From NCBI GenBank assembly GCA_947630045.1, contig CANRGC010000005.1, positions 1 to 64,000 of the forward strand: a stretch of DNA of 64,000 nucleotides, read 5' to 3'. The notes under the pieces were generated by a model that did no database searches, was not told where the DNA came from, and worked only from the letters and a program-made list of their open reading frames with translations. The translations under genes and the position numbers were made by a program. Shown in pieces: positions 17,130 through 25,480 of the stretch. The DNA is from Candidatus Gastranaerophilales bacterium. Lineage in GTDB: Bacteria; Cyanobacteriota; Vampirovibrionia; Gastranaerophilales; Gastranaerophilaceae. Numbering within the stretch: position 1 is the first letter of the stretch; every line of letters begins with the position of its first letter.

Positions 17130-17321
17130 ATGGCTAAGAAAACAGAAGAAAAAATTAAAATAAAATTAGTAAAAAGCACAATCGGCGCTCCCGAAAAACA
17201 TGAAAAAATCGTTAAAGCGCTTGGCTTGACAAAAACTAACCGTGTTGTTGAACATTCAAAAACTGCAACAATTATGGGTATGGTAAATAAAATTCCGCAC
17301 TTAGTGGAAATAGTTGAATAA
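17130..17321 (+). CDS. rpmD: 50S ribosomal protein L30
   Basis: Small protein of the large subunit. The ATG at 17130 (MAKKTEEK, 63 residues) is preferred over the one at 17124 because AGGGTGA sits 7 nt before it and would be too close to the first. Residues after 10 fit L30: KLVKSTIGAPEKHEKIVKALGL, then MVNKIPHLVEI. It lies between rpsE and rplO, the standard order. Confidence 0.95.
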   Translation: MAKKTEEKIKIKLVKSTIGAPEKHEKIVKALGLTKTNRVVEHSKTATIMGMVNKIPHLVEIVE

Positions 17322-17344
17322 TTTGAAAAGGTAAGGTAATTATA

Positions 17345-17788
17345 ATGATAACATTAGAAGATTTAAAACCTAATAAAGGTTCTGTTAAAAAAGTTGTAAG
17401 AGTCGGACGTGGTCGTTCATCAGGCTGCGGTAAGACATCTTCACGTGGAAACAACGGTGAAGGTCAAAGATCGGGAAGAACTTCAAAACGTGGTTTTGAA
17501 GGTGGTCAAATGCCCGCATTCAGACGTTTACCAAAATTAAAAGGGTTTAAAAATATTTTTGCTCTTAATACCGCAAGCGTTAATGTTTCGGCTTTAAACA
17601 AAGTTAGTGCCGATGAGATTACACTTTCAGCTTTAATTGAAAACAAAATGGTTCATCCTAAAACTGAAGTTTTAAGAATTTTAGGAAACGGCGAATTAAC
17701 AAAAAAAGTTACGGTTAAAGCAAATTATGTAACTGAAAGCGCTAAAGAAAAAATCGAAAAAGCAGGCGGAAAGGTTGAAATAATCTAA
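17345..17788 (+). CDS. rplO: 50S ribosomal protein L15
   Basis: L15, 147 residues, an early assembly protein of the large subunit. The Gly/Arg-rich N-terminal extension (VGRGRSSGCGKTSSRGNNGEGQRSG) that threads into rRNA and the globular C-terminal domain (NVSALNKVSADEITLSALIE, ILGNGELTKKVTVKA) are both typical. The SD AAAAGGTAAGG lies upstream. secY follows after 2 nt, so translation is likely coupled. Confidence 0.97.
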   Translation: MITLEDLKPNKGSVKKVVRVGRGRSSGCGKTSSRGNNGEGQRSGRTSKRGFEGGQMPAFRRLPKLKGFKNIFALNTASVNVSALNKVSADEITLSALIENKMVHPKTEVLRILGNGELTKKVTVKANYVTESAKEKIEKAGGKVEII

Positions 17789-17790
17789 CA

Positions 17791-19125
17791 ATGCAACAAG
17801 CAACAAACGAACAAATGCTTCAAAGCTTGATGAACAACATTCAAACAAGCGGGTTGAAGCAAAAGCTTATATTCACTTTTTTAATGATTGCGCTATTCAG
17901 ATTTGGCGCACAGCTTCCTATCTTTGGTATTAATAACGAAGCTTTTATGGCACTCGCACAGGGAAATAATATTATAGGTTTTCTTGATTTATTTTCCGGC
18001 GGCGCTTTGGGAAAAGTTTCAATTTTTGCCTTGGGTATTGGTCCGTATATTACATCTTCAATTATAATGCAGCTTTTAGCGGTAATTATCACACCGCTTG
18101 AGCGCCTGCAAAAAGAAGACGGGGAAGCGGGAAGAAGAAAAATTCAACAGCTTACAAGGTTATTCACGGTTGTGATAGCCTTTCTTCAATCGCTTGTGTT
18201 TGTTTTGTTGCTGTCTAAACTTGACGGAACAATAATGCACGAACTTAACCATGGAATGTTCTATTTCGGTTCTATGGTGGCACTAACTGCGGGCGCAATT
18301 TTTGTTATGTGGATTGGCGAGTTGATAACCGAAAAAGGAATCGGAAACGGTGCTTCTTTGATAATTTTTGTCGGCATTTTATCCGGCATTCCTCTGTATA
18401 CTCAAAGAACGGCAACTCTTGTTTCTCAAGACCCCGCACTTCAATTGGGGCTTGTTGTTTTGCTTGCAATTTTCATTGCGGCAACAATTTTTGTTATTAT
18501 TTTGCACGATGCAATAAGAAAAGTTCCGATTGTTTCAGCCAGAAGACAAGTCGGCAACAAGGTATACGGCGGGCAAAATTCAAACATTCCGTTTAAATTA
18601 AACCCCGGCGGTGTTATGCCGATTATTTTTGCTATCGCAATTTTGCTTTTCCCTTCAACAATTTTGAGCCTTGTAACTCAAATGAAAATCGAAAATGTTG
18701 CCTTAAGGTCATTCCTTGAGAATTTGAACGCATTTTTAAGTCCGGCAAACATCAGCTATTACATAATTTATTTTCTTTTGATTGTTGCCTTAACATTCTT
18801 CTATGCTTCAATTATTCCGTCAATGCAGCCGAAAGAAATTGCCGACAACCTTAAAAAATACGGCTCTGCAATTCCGGGGGTAAAACCGGGGAAACCGACT
18901 GCGGACAAATTGGATGAAATTTTAACAAGATTAATGTTAATTGGTGCAATTGCGCTGGGCATTATCGCCATGGTTCCCACAGTTGCTTCAAAAGTCACGG
19001 GAATTACGACAATGCAAGGTATCGGGGCAACCTCTTTAATTATTATGGTTGGTGTTGCGCTTGATTTCATTAACAGAATTAAAACTCATCTTTTATCAAA
19101 AAATTATGAGACATTTCTTAAATAA
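17791..19125 (+). CDS. secY: Preprotein translocase subunit SecY
   Basis: Channel of the Sec export machine, 444 residues with ten predicted membrane helices. Family signatures include GINPYITSS-like text near residue 85 (here GIGPYITSSIIMQLL) and the cytoplasmic loop rich in basic residues (VPIVSARRQVGNKVYGGQNSNIPFKLNPGGVMP). SecA, which drives it, and SecE/SecG are not in the window. It sits between rplO and adk, the normal spc order. Confidence 0.97.
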   Translation: MQQATNEQMLQSLMNNIQTSGLKQKLIFTFLMIALFRFGAQLPIFGINNEAFMALAQGNNIIGFLDLFSGGALGKVSIFALGIGPYITSSIIMQLLAVIITPLERLQKEDGEAGRRKIQQLTRLFTVVIAFLQSLVFVLLLSKLDGTIMHELNHGMFYFGSMVALTAGAIFVMWIGELITEKGIGNGASLIIFVGILSGIPLYTQRTATLVSQDPALQLGLVVLLAIFIAATIFVIILHDAIRKVPIVSARRQVGNKVYGGQNSNIPFKLNPGGVMPIIFAIAILLFPSTILSLVTQMKIENVALRSFLENLNAFLSPANISYYIIYFLLIVALTFFYASIIPSMQPKEIADNLKKYGSAIPGVKPGKPTADKLDEILTRLMLIGAIALGIIAMVPTVASKVTGITTMQGIGATSLIIMVGVALDFINRIKTHLLSKNYETFLK

Positions 19126-19138
19126 TTGAAAGGCAAAA

Positions 19139-19792
19139 ATGACAAAAGCATTTATTTTTCTCGGACCTCCGGGGTGCGGAAAAGGAACACAGACAGATAT
19201 TCTATCAAAAGAGTTAAATCTTCCTCATGTTGATACGGGTTCGCTTTTGAGAAAAAATATCTCCGAAAAAACCGAAATCGGTAAAATTGCTCAAGGCTAT
19301 ATTGATAAAGGTCAGCTTGTTCCGCTTGAAGTTGTATCAACGGTGATTAAAAACCGCCTTATGGAAGATGATTGCAAAAACGGATATATTCTGGACGGTT
19401 TTCCAAGAAGCTTGGAACAAGCGGGGGCGCTGGATAAAATCATTGAAGAATTAAACCAGAAAATTGAAATGACTGCGGTTTATTTTGATATTCCGACGGA
19501 AGTTTTGGTTGAAAGGCTTGTGAATAGACGTTCTTGCCCAAAATGCGGTAAAATATATAATATAAAAACTTCTGCCCCAAAGGTTGAAAACAAGTGCGAC
19601 GATTGCAAGGTTGATTTAATTCAAAGAAAAGATGACACAAAAGAAACCGCACTTTTAAGGTTTGAAACTTACGAAAAAGAAACTCATCCTTTGCTTGATT
19701 TTTATACAAAAAGGGGAGTTTTAAAAACAATTAATGCCAATCAGCCTGTCAAAGATGTTTGGGCAGAGTTGGCAAAAATTGCAGGAATATAA
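19139..19792 (+). CDS. adk: Adenylate kinase (zinc-lid type)
   Basis: Balances ATP, ADP and AMP. The protein has 217 residues. The P-loop is LGPPGCGKGTQ; the AMP-binding Arg lies in SLLRKN and DGFPRS. The lid carries four Cys (CPKCGKIYN and CDDCKVD) that bind structural zinc, as in Gram-positive and many deep-branching bacteria. The lid helix is followed by RKDD and the usual Arg. It is 13 nt after secY. A terminator between adk and map shows the transcript may end here in part. Confidence 0.97.
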   Translation: MTKAFIFLGPPGCGKGTQTDILSKELNLPHVDTGSLLRKNISEKTEIGKIAQGYIDKGQLVPLEVVSTVIKNRLMEDDCKNGYILDGFPRSLEQAGALDKIIEELNQKIEMTAVYFDIPTEVLVERLVNRRSCPKCGKIYNIKTSAPKVENKCDDCKVDLIQRKDDTKETALLRFETYEKETHPLLDFYTKRGVLKTINANQPVKDVWAELAKIAGI

Positions 19793-19796
19793 AAGG

Positions 19797-19823
19797 AAAA
19801 GGGTGAATTTCACCCTTTTATTA
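19797..19823 (+). terminator. Terminator between adk and map
   Basis: A perfect 10-bp stem AAAAGGGTGA / TCACCCTTTT (19797-19806, 19810-19819) with a 3-nt loop and an AT-rich tail. It starts 4 nt after the adk stop. Confidence 0.8.
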
Positions 19824-19839
19824 TTAAGCGAGGCTTTTT

Positions 19840-20586
19840 ATGGTTCAAAAAAAATCAAGAGAAGAAATTAAATTAATGAAAATTGCGGGCTCAATTGTTG
19901 CAAAAGTGCATAGCGCAATGAAAGAAGCCGTTAAACCCGGGGTTTCAACACTTGAGCTTGATAAAATTGCTTATGAAATTATAAAAGAAAATAAAGCGAC
20001 ACCTACATTCCTCGGATATCACGGTTTTCCCGCTTCAATTTGCGCTTCCGTTAATGAAGAAGTTGTCCATGGAATTCCTTCCAAAGACAGAATTTTAAAA
20101 GAAGGGGACGTTATTTCAATTGACGTCGGCGCAACCTATCATGGCATGGTGGGTGACGGGGCATGGACATATCCTGTCGGAGAAATTGACCCGAAAGTGC
20201 AAAAGCTTTTAGAATACACTGAGCGTGCTTTATTTGCGGGAATTTCAAAAATGATAAACGGCAACGTTTTGGATGATGTTTCGGGCGCAATCGAAGATGT
20301 TGCAAACGAAGGCAAATACGGCATTGTTCGCCAATATGGCGGACATGGAGTCGGGCATAATATGCACGAAGAACCCTTTCTTTTTAATTACAGAGTCGGA
20401 AACAAGTTAAAATTAAAAACCGGCAATGTTATTGCGATTGAGCCTATGTTAAATCTGGGGAAAGACGATGTAATGGTTCTTGACGACGAATGGACGGTTA
20501 TTACAAAAGATAAACTTCCTTCCGCTCACTTTGAACACACTGTTATGGTTGGGGATGTTGAACCGTTAATTTTGACAACTCTTTAA
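19840..20586 (+). CDS. map: Methionine aminopeptidase, type I
   Basis: Removes the initiator Met from new proteins. The protein has 248 residues. Metal ligands are visible in order: Asp in SIDVGA, Asp in VGDGAW, His in GGHGVGHNMHE, Glu in AIEPM and Glu in FEHTVMV. The N-terminal SH3-binding and zinc extension found in some type I enzymes is absent. It is cut off from adk by a terminator, with only the AGCGAGG SD before it, so it depends on read-through or on a promoter I cannot identify in the 47-nt gap. Confidence 0.97.
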   Translation: MVQKKSREEIKLMKIAGSIVAKVHSAMKEAVKPGVSTLELDKIAYEIIKENKATPTFLGYHGFPASICASVNEEVVHGIPSKDRILKEGDVISIDVGATYHGMVGDGAWTYPVGEIDPKVQKLLEYTERALFAGISKMINGNVLDDVSGAIEDVANEGKYGIVRQYGGHGVGHNMHEEPFLFNYRVGNKLKLKTGNVIAIEPMLNLGKDDVMVLDDEWTVITKDKLPSAHFEHTVMVGDVEPLILTTL

Positions 20587-20610
20587 TTTTTAATTCGATA
20601 AAACTTTAAT

Positions 20611-20647
20611 AATAAAGACCGAAAGAATAACTCCTTCGGTCTTTATT
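20611..20647. terminator. Bidirectional terminator between map and the TPR gene
   Basis: A perfect 13-bp stem AATAAAGACCGAA / TTCGGTCTTTATT (20611-20623, 20635-20647) between convergent genes. A-runs on one side and T-runs on the other let it work on both strands. Confidence 0.85.
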
Positions 20648-20665
20648 CGATTTATATTATTTAAA

Positions 20666-21289
20666 TTATTTTTTTGCCTTTTTTTCAGCTTTTTTAGCTT
20701 GTTTTTCGGCTTTTTTCTTTGCCTTTTCAACTTTTTTGCCAAGGCTGAAATCTGCACGAGCGGCACGGAATTGTAAATCGCCCAATTTGAATAAACCTCT
20801 GATTCTGTATGGAAGCGGTTCATCCGGAGCAAGCTGAATTGCTTTTTCAACGTCAGCGTATGCGGCTTCTTTTTGTTTTAATTCATATAGCGTCATTGCT
20901 CTTGCAATATATTTTTCATAGTTGTTGGGGTCATATTTTACTGCTAAATCTAAATCTTTCTTTGCTTTTTCCCATTCTGATTTTGCTGCGTATGCGGAAC
21001 CTCTGCCGTAATATCCGTCAGATGAATTTGGCTTAAGAGAAACCACTTTTGAGAAAGAATTAATAGCGTCATCATATTTTTGAAGCTCCATTTCAGCTTC
21101 GCCTTTTCCGTAATATGCTTCCGCATATTTTGCATTTTGCTTTATCGCACTTTCGTAATATGTAACCGCTTGGGTGTAATTTTTAGCTTCAAACGCTTTT
21201 TTGCCGGCGTCATAATCGCTTGTTGCGCTTGCAATTGAAGCCGCACTAAAAGTCAACACAACAAGTAAGCTTAACAACAATTTCTTCAT
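20666..21289 (-). CDS. Secreted TPR-repeat protein
   Basis: Exported tetratricopeptide protein, 207 residues. The signal peptide covers 1-22 or so (cut after ASA). Four to five TPR units follow: DYDAGKKAFEAKNYTQAVTYYESAI, then AEAYYGKGEAEMELQKYDDAINSFSKVV, then SDGYYGRGSAYAAKSEWEKAKKDLDLAV, then NYEKYIARAMTLYELKQKEAAYADVEKAI. The C terminus ends in a very basic tail of Lys/Ala repeats of about 22 residues, which could contact nucleic acid, LPS or an acidic partner. TPRs are protein-docking scaffolds; the partner is not shown. Confidence 0.85.
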   Translation of the reverse strand: MKKLLLSLLVVLTFSAASIASATSDYDAGKKAFEAKNYTQAVTYYESAIKQNAKYAEAYYGKGEAEMELQKYDDAINSFSKVVSLKPNSSDGYYGRGSAYAAKSEWEKAKKDLDLAVKYDPNNYEKYIARAMTLYELKQKEAAYADVEKAIQLAPDEPLPYRIRGLFKLGDLQFRAARADFSLGKKVEKAKKKAEKQAKKAEKKAKK

Positions 21290-21319
21290 TTTTTAATTCC
21301 TTTTCAACTATTCTTATAT

Positions 21320-22081
21320 CTATTTGCAATCTTTGCATTTGCAATCTTCGCCTTGTTTGCATTTGCAATTTTCACCGCACTTACAATTTTCACCACACTT
21401 ACAATTCTCGCCGCATTTGCATTTTTCACCGCAAGCGCAAACAGGATATTTTCCTTTAACTGTTTTTATCGTAATAACATCGCTGTTGTCAGGTGAAGTA
21501 AATTTAGTTTCTCCATATTTAGAAATGGTTAAAAGCCCTTTAATATCGGTTTTTTGAACCTTTGCCGGAGAAATTGTATATTTGTGGAAATATTTATCGG
21601 TATCGTTTACAAGTAAAATTTCTTGTTTTTTGAATAATTCTTTTTTAACAGTAATTACACCGTCTTTTGCTTCTGAAATTTTAACGATTTTGGCGTTCGG
21701 GAAAAGCGCCGTAAGTTCTTTATCGGAAAGAGGCGTTTGTTTAAGTTTGTTGTTTTCAAGCGTAATTCCGTAATATTTTAAACCCGCATTATCAGCGCCG
21801 ATTAATTTGCCGTCTTTGATAAATTCAAAGTTTGAATTCAAACTTCCCGCAAGAGTTCCGTTTGAATTGTAATATTCGGAATAACTTCCGCTGCCTTCAG
21901 TCGTTTTCTTGGTTAAAACAACTCTGTCAGGCGCCATTGAGCCTGTTGACCAGCTGTTTGTTGAAGGAAGATAGACAGCCTGATATTTGTCATAGAGCCC
22001 TTCTATATCAGCTGCGTAAACTTTACAACAAAAACAAGTTGTAAGAACCAAAGTCAAAAATCCAATTAATAACTTTTTCAT
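21320..22081 (-). CDS. Secreted protein with metallothionein-like Cys tail
   Basis: Protein of unknown family, 253 residues from the ATG at 22081. An ATG four codons upstream is less likely because GGAGAAGAAT is correctly spaced only for the later one. Residues 1-23 form a signal peptide (with three Cys near its end, TTCFCC, so a lipoprotein cannot be excluded, though the lipobox is not classic). The middle is an ordinary globular domain with no recognised motif. The last 39 residues hold 13 Cys in repeats of CGENCK spaced CxC, encoded by 18-bp tandem DNA repeats. This pattern resembles metal-binding tails, so binding of Cu, Zn or Cd in the periplasm is inferred, not shown. Confidence 0.75.
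   Translation of the reverse strand: MKKLLIGFLTLVLTTCFCCKVYAADIEGLYDKYQAVYLPSTNSWSTGSMAPDRVVLTKKTTEGSGSYSEYYNSNGTLAGSLNSNFEFIKDGKLIGADNAGLKYYGITLENNKLKQTPLSDKELTALFPNAKIVKISEAKDGVITVKKELFKKQEILLVNDTDKYFHKYTISPAKVQKTDIKGLLTISKYGETKFTSPDNSDVITIKTVKGKYPVCACGEKCKCGENCKCGENCKCGENCKCKQGEDCKCKDCK
21360..21431 (-). repeat. 18-bp tandem repeat encoding the Cys tail
   Basis: About four imperfect copies of an 18-bp unit (read on the minus strand as GCGGTGAAAATTGTAAGT and variants), each coding for CGENCK or CGEKCK. Repeat number could vary by slippage. Confidence 0.7.
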
Positions 22082-22152
22082 ATTCTTCTCCATTCTTAAA
22101 TTCGGGACAATAATATCATATTTTTATAGTTTTAACAATGAAAAGGCTAAAA

Positions 22153-22593
22153 CTATTGATTTATCGCAATTTTAACTATCGCTTTTTTAACATGTTCGGC
22201 ATTGTCGATTTTCATACACGGCGAATGGGCGTCATCCGGATATAAAAGAATAAATTTCTTTTCTTCAAGATATGAAACATTTAAATTTCTTTTTGGTGTT
22301 TTATAAAAAGCAACGTCCGCTTTTGGGTCATATTCTTCGGAAATTTCAAGTTCATCAAGGCTTGTTGTATAAACTTTTTCTTTTCCTTTAAGCAAAAACT
22401 GAATATCTATATGGTTTTTGTGGGCTTCAAGCTTGACTTCATCTCTCGTGTCATATTCTTGAACGTTAACATAAGCATAATCCGAGATTACATGTCTTCC
22501 AAGCTCAATTTCATCATTCATATTTAAAATAAAATCCGTAATTTTTTTATCAATGCCATAAAGTTTAAAGTTTTTAAAATCGTCATAAATCAT
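22153..22593 (-). CDS. YhcH/NanQ family protein (DUF386)
   Basis: Small cupin-like protein of 146 residues. The family (YhcH, YjgK, YiaL, NanQ) includes an N-acetylneuraminate anomerase and sugar-handling proteins. Visible signatures are HKNHIDIQFLLKGKE and YPDDAHSPCM, with His and Asp/Glu residues placed for metal binding as in the family. No sialic-acid genes lie nearby, so the substrate is unknown. It overlaps the upstream glycosyltransferase by 11 nt and is probably co-transcribed, which could link it to sugar handling at the cell surface. Confidence 0.88.
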   Translation of the reverse strand: MIYDDFKNFKLYGIDKKITDFILNMNDEIELGRHVISDYAYVNVQEYDTRDEVKLEAHKNHIDIQFLLKGKEKVYTTSLDELEISEEYDPKADVAFYKTPKRNLNVSYLEEKKFILLYPDDAHSPCMKIDNAEHVKKAIVKIAINQ

Positions 22594-24253
22594 TATTTTT
22601 CTCCTTTTTTATTTTAAAAATAATAAAGCTGTCAGGGTTTTTATATGATGTTGTTTTTTGAGGGGTATAATTTTCATAAATAAAATTACAAAATGCCCAA
22701 GCATAAGTCTTACAAATTTCCCCTTTTTGATAGCTTTCTGCCCCGATATTTGACAAAATAACGTATGAAGGCATATTGTTTTTATAATAATCAATAAGCG
22801 CCTCTTCGCCAAAGCCTTCTATATATAAGGGAATTAAAGAATTATAAAAATTTTCTGCCGTATTTTTTTTGGCAATAAGAAAATTAACTGCCAAACCCTC
22901 AGGAAAAACAGCAATTTTGGGGTTTTCTTCTTTTGTTTGATTTAAAAAATCAATAACTTCATTAAAAGCCTCTGCCATTGAAGGCACTGTATAAAGGTTT
23001 CCTTTTTCCGTATTTATTTTGCCCTTCAAAATTAAAAGGTTGTTTATGTTTAATAAAGCGCACCCGAGGGCAAACCCGATTAAAAGAACACAAAAAGCGT
23101 TTGAGAGTTTTTTTCCGAAGTTGTTTTGCAAAAGTATAAAAAACGAAATTAAAACACACGGAATATAATAAAGCCCGTAATTTCCGTATGATAAAGCCCA
23201 GAGCGATTTTAAGCTTATTAAAAGAGAACTTATAATAAAAACATTTTGAACTTTGGTGTTTTTCTTAAAAGTAACAATTAAAAAAACCGATGTAAGAAAA
23301 GTCAAAAACAAAAAAGATTCCGCCCTAAAATTAATTGCGGCAAAATAAGTTCCCGATAAAATCAATAAAACGCCAAGGGTTTTTATCGCTTTTCTTTTTT
23401 TATCAAAAAGTAAAATTCCAAAATAAATGGGAATTATATAAATTAAAATCTCTAATATTTCAAAAAGCCACTCGAGCCAAACTCTTTTTGTGTAATAAAC
23501 TCCTTGGGTTACATAAAAAGTTTGAAGTGCAGACGTATTTGTAAATTTTTTAATTAAATCAAAAGCGTTAAAAAGGTTTTTAATTTCAAGCCCCTGAATA
23601 AATAAAATTAAAAACGGCGCAAAAAGGGCGCTTGAAAGCATAAGTGTTGATTTCAAAATTGTTTTTATGTTTTTTGTTTTAAAAATAAAAACAAACAAAA
23701 CTATCAGATATAAAATAAAATCATATTTGTTTGAAACGGCAAAACCCGCAAACAGTGAGGAAATATAAAGATTTTTATTTTTTTTGTCAGAAAGATATTC
23801 AATTAAAAAATAAACGGAAATTAAGAAACAAACAAGCCCGTATAAAACGGCATAAGAATACGGAAGGGTGAAATTAAAAATTCTTGTCGAAAGACATCCC
23901 GTAACAATAACAAAAAGAGTTATTGAGAAAGAATGAAATTCGGGTAAAAATTTCTTTGATATTTTATATGTAAAAAAGACGATTGAAAGGGATGATATCC
24001 AACCCATTAAATAAAGAGAGGTTAATTTTGCCCCAAAAATCTTAAAAATAAAGGCATTTAAAAGATATGAAAGAGGACCGTATATGCAAAAAATGTCTTT
24101 ATATAAAATTTTATTTTCTAAAATTGCCTTTGGATAATACATTTCCCTTCCGACATCAATCAAAATGTTTGACAAATGTCCCGTCGAGAAAAAAAGACAT
24201 AAAAAAGTAATAACAAAAAGTATGATTAAAAATTTATTTTCTTTAAATTTCAT
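22583..24253 (-). CDS. Multi-pass membrane glycosyltransferase-like protein
   Basis: Integral membrane protein of 556 residues with about 11-12 hydrophobic helices and a soluble C-terminal region (from about 430). The first extracytoplasmic loop, DVGREMYYPKAILENKILYKDIF, followed by YGPLSYLLNAF, is the layout of GT-C enzymes (ArnT/PMT type) that use lipid-linked sugars, with the acidic Asp early in loop 1 and aromatic YGP further on. The sugar and acceptor are unknown. It overlaps the YhcH gene at its 3' end. Alternatives are an O-antigen ligase or polymerase, but the DxGRE loop fits GT-C better. Confidence 0.75.
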   Translation of the reverse strand: MKFKENKFLIILFVITFLCLFFSTGHLSNILIDVGREMYYPKAILENKILYKDIFCIYGPLSYLLNAFIFKIFGAKLTSLYLMGWISSLSIVFFTYKISKKFLPEFHSFSITLFVIVTGCLSTRIFNFTLPYSYAVLYGLVCFLISVYFLIEYLSDKKNKNLYISSLFAGFAVSNKYDFILYLIVLFVFIFKTKNIKTILKSTLMLSSALFAPFLILFIQGLEIKNLFNAFDLIKKFTNTSALQTFYVTQGVYYTKRVWLEWLFEILEILIYIIPIYFGILLFDKKRKAIKTLGVLLILSGTYFAAINFRAESFLFLTFLTSVFLIVTFKKNTKVQNVFIISSLLISLKSLWALSYGNYGLYYIPCVLISFFILLQNNFGKKLSNAFCVLLIGFALGCALLNINNLLILKGKINTEKGNLYTVPSMAEAFNEVIDFLNQTKEENPKIAVFPEGLAVNFLIAKKNTAENFYNSLIPLYIEGFGEEALIDYYKNNMPSYVILSNIGAESYQKGEICKTYAWAFCNFIYENYTPQKTTSYKNPDSFIIFKIKKEKNNDL

Positions 24254-24297
24254 AAAATTAAACTATCAAAAAAAAGGCATAATTTAAAGCTTGAAAA

Positions 24298-24549
24298 TTA
24301 ACTTTGCGCAAGTTTTAATTTTTCTTCCCTTTTTAATTTCTTAATTCGATATTCTTCTTTCATTGCCTCAGATTTTGTTTCAAACTCTTTTGTATATAAA
24401 ATTTTAACGGGTTTATTTGCGCTTGTATACTTGGCGCCGCCCGTTTTTATTCCCTTAAGATGAACCGAAAACCTTTTTTCTACATCTTTTGCAACTCCGG
24501 TATAAATTGTATCTCTTTCAGTTTGAAGCATATAAACAAAGAATGTCAT
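24298..24549 (-). CDS. GIY-YIG domain protein (UPF0213 type)
   Basis: Single-domain GIY-YIG protein, 83 residues. It starts VYMLQTERDTIYTGVAKDVEKRFSVHL, with the GIY and YIG positions written as VYM and YTG, the conserved Arg in the KDVEKR helix and the Glu in EFETKSEAMKEEYRIKKLKR. Small members like this are inactive or weak nucleases of unknown use. It overlaps the 3' end of the Dus gene by 32 nt, so the two are probably co-translated. Confidence 0.88.
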   Translation of the reverse strand: MTFFVYMLQTERDTIYTGVAKDVEKRFSVHLKGIKTGGAKYTSANKPVKILYTKEFETKSEAMKEEYRIKKLKREEKLKLAQS

Positions 24550-25480
24550 CTAAAACTTTTAAAACCTCGCTGTATGAGTTTAATAATACCAATTTAGAGC
24601 GTATTTTGGAAGCGTTTTTAATTGATGAAATATAAAACGGATAAAATTTTCTCATAAATTTAACCCCGTTAACTTCGCCTCTGTATTGAATTTCGCCCTC
24701 AAGATGTTTTTTTAGCATTTCAATTTTTTCAAATAAATCAGGTTCTTTAATAACTTCGCCCGTTTCAAAAAAAGTTTCTATTCTTTTTGGAAAAGAAAAA
24801 TCACCAATAAAGCCTCTGCCGATTGAAACTCCGTCACAGCCAGTTAATTCGACGCATTTTTTAACATCATCAATTGTTTTAATGTCGCCGTTTGCAAAAA
24901 CAGGAATTTTGACCGCTTCTTTTAATTTTTTAATTTCATTCCAATCGGCGCTTCCGGAATACATTTGCGCCCTTGTTCTCGCATGCATTGTAATAAAATC
25001 AACCCCTTCGCCCTCAAGCATTCTGGCAAACTCAATATAATTTTTTTCATCATTTGACCAGCCAAGCCTGAATTTAACACTGAGAGGAATTGAAATGGCT
25101 TTTCTTACCGCTTTAATGATTTCTTTGGCAAGAGGAATATTTCTCATCAGAAAAGACCCGTCCCCGCTTTTTACTATTTTATTAACGGGACACCCGCAAT
25201 TTATATCAATTGTTGTTGCTCTTTCTTCAAGAAGTTTTGCCGCATGCGCCATAAGGTGAGGCTTATGCCCCACAATCTGAAAAGAAAGCGGATATTCACT
25301 TTCTTCAAATTTGATTATATTTGAGTTTGGCACCTGATAAATTGCTTCTGATGAAATCATTTCGGTTGTAAGAAGGGTATTTTTGCCTTCAAATTCTCTT
25401 ATGAGGCGCCTGTAAACAATGTCAGAGATACCCGCAAGCGGGGCTTGAATTACTCTTAATTTTCCTCTTAATTCCTTCAT
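24518..25480 (-). CDS. dusB: tRNA-dihydrouridine synthase (DusB-like)
   Basis: FMN-dependent enzyme that reduces uridines in the tRNA D-loop, 320 residues. The TIM-barrel core starts VIQAPLAGISD. The catalytic Cys is in CGCPVNKIVKSGDGSFLM. The phosphate-binding site FANGDIKTIDDVKK and GVSIGRGFIG follow. The C-terminal helical domain is short. The family groups with nifR3-type DusB. It overlaps the TPR gene upstream as ATGA (25477-25480) and the GIY-YIG gene downstream, so it is part of a three-gene operon. Confidence 0.92.
   Translation of the reverse strand: MKELRGKLRVIQAPLAGISDIVYRRLIREFEGKNTLLTTEMISSEAIYQVPNSNIIKFEESEYPLSFQIVGHKPHLMAHAAKLLEERATTIDINCGCPVNKIVKSGDGSFLMRNIPLAKEIIKAVRKAISIPLSVKFRLGWSNDEKNYIEFARMLEGEGVDFITMHARTRAQMYSGSADWNEIKKLKEAVKIPVFANGDIKTIDDVKKCVELTGCDGVSIGRGFIGDFSFPKRIETFFETGEVIKEPDLFEKIEMLKKHLEGEIQYRGEVNGVKFMRKFYPFYISSIKNASKIRSKLVLLNSYSEVLKVLDDILCLYASN

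Noticed and set aside
21324-21557. Plus-strand ORF with a repeated HLQFSP pattern
   Set aside because: It is the antisense reading of the Cys-rich 18-bp repeats. The minus frame has the signal peptide and SD, so this one is a shadow.
22126-22156. Hairpin ATAGTTTTA / TAAAACTAT as a terminator of the YhcH gene
   Set aside because: The stem is real, but there is no T-run on the minus strand after it, so termination is doubtful.
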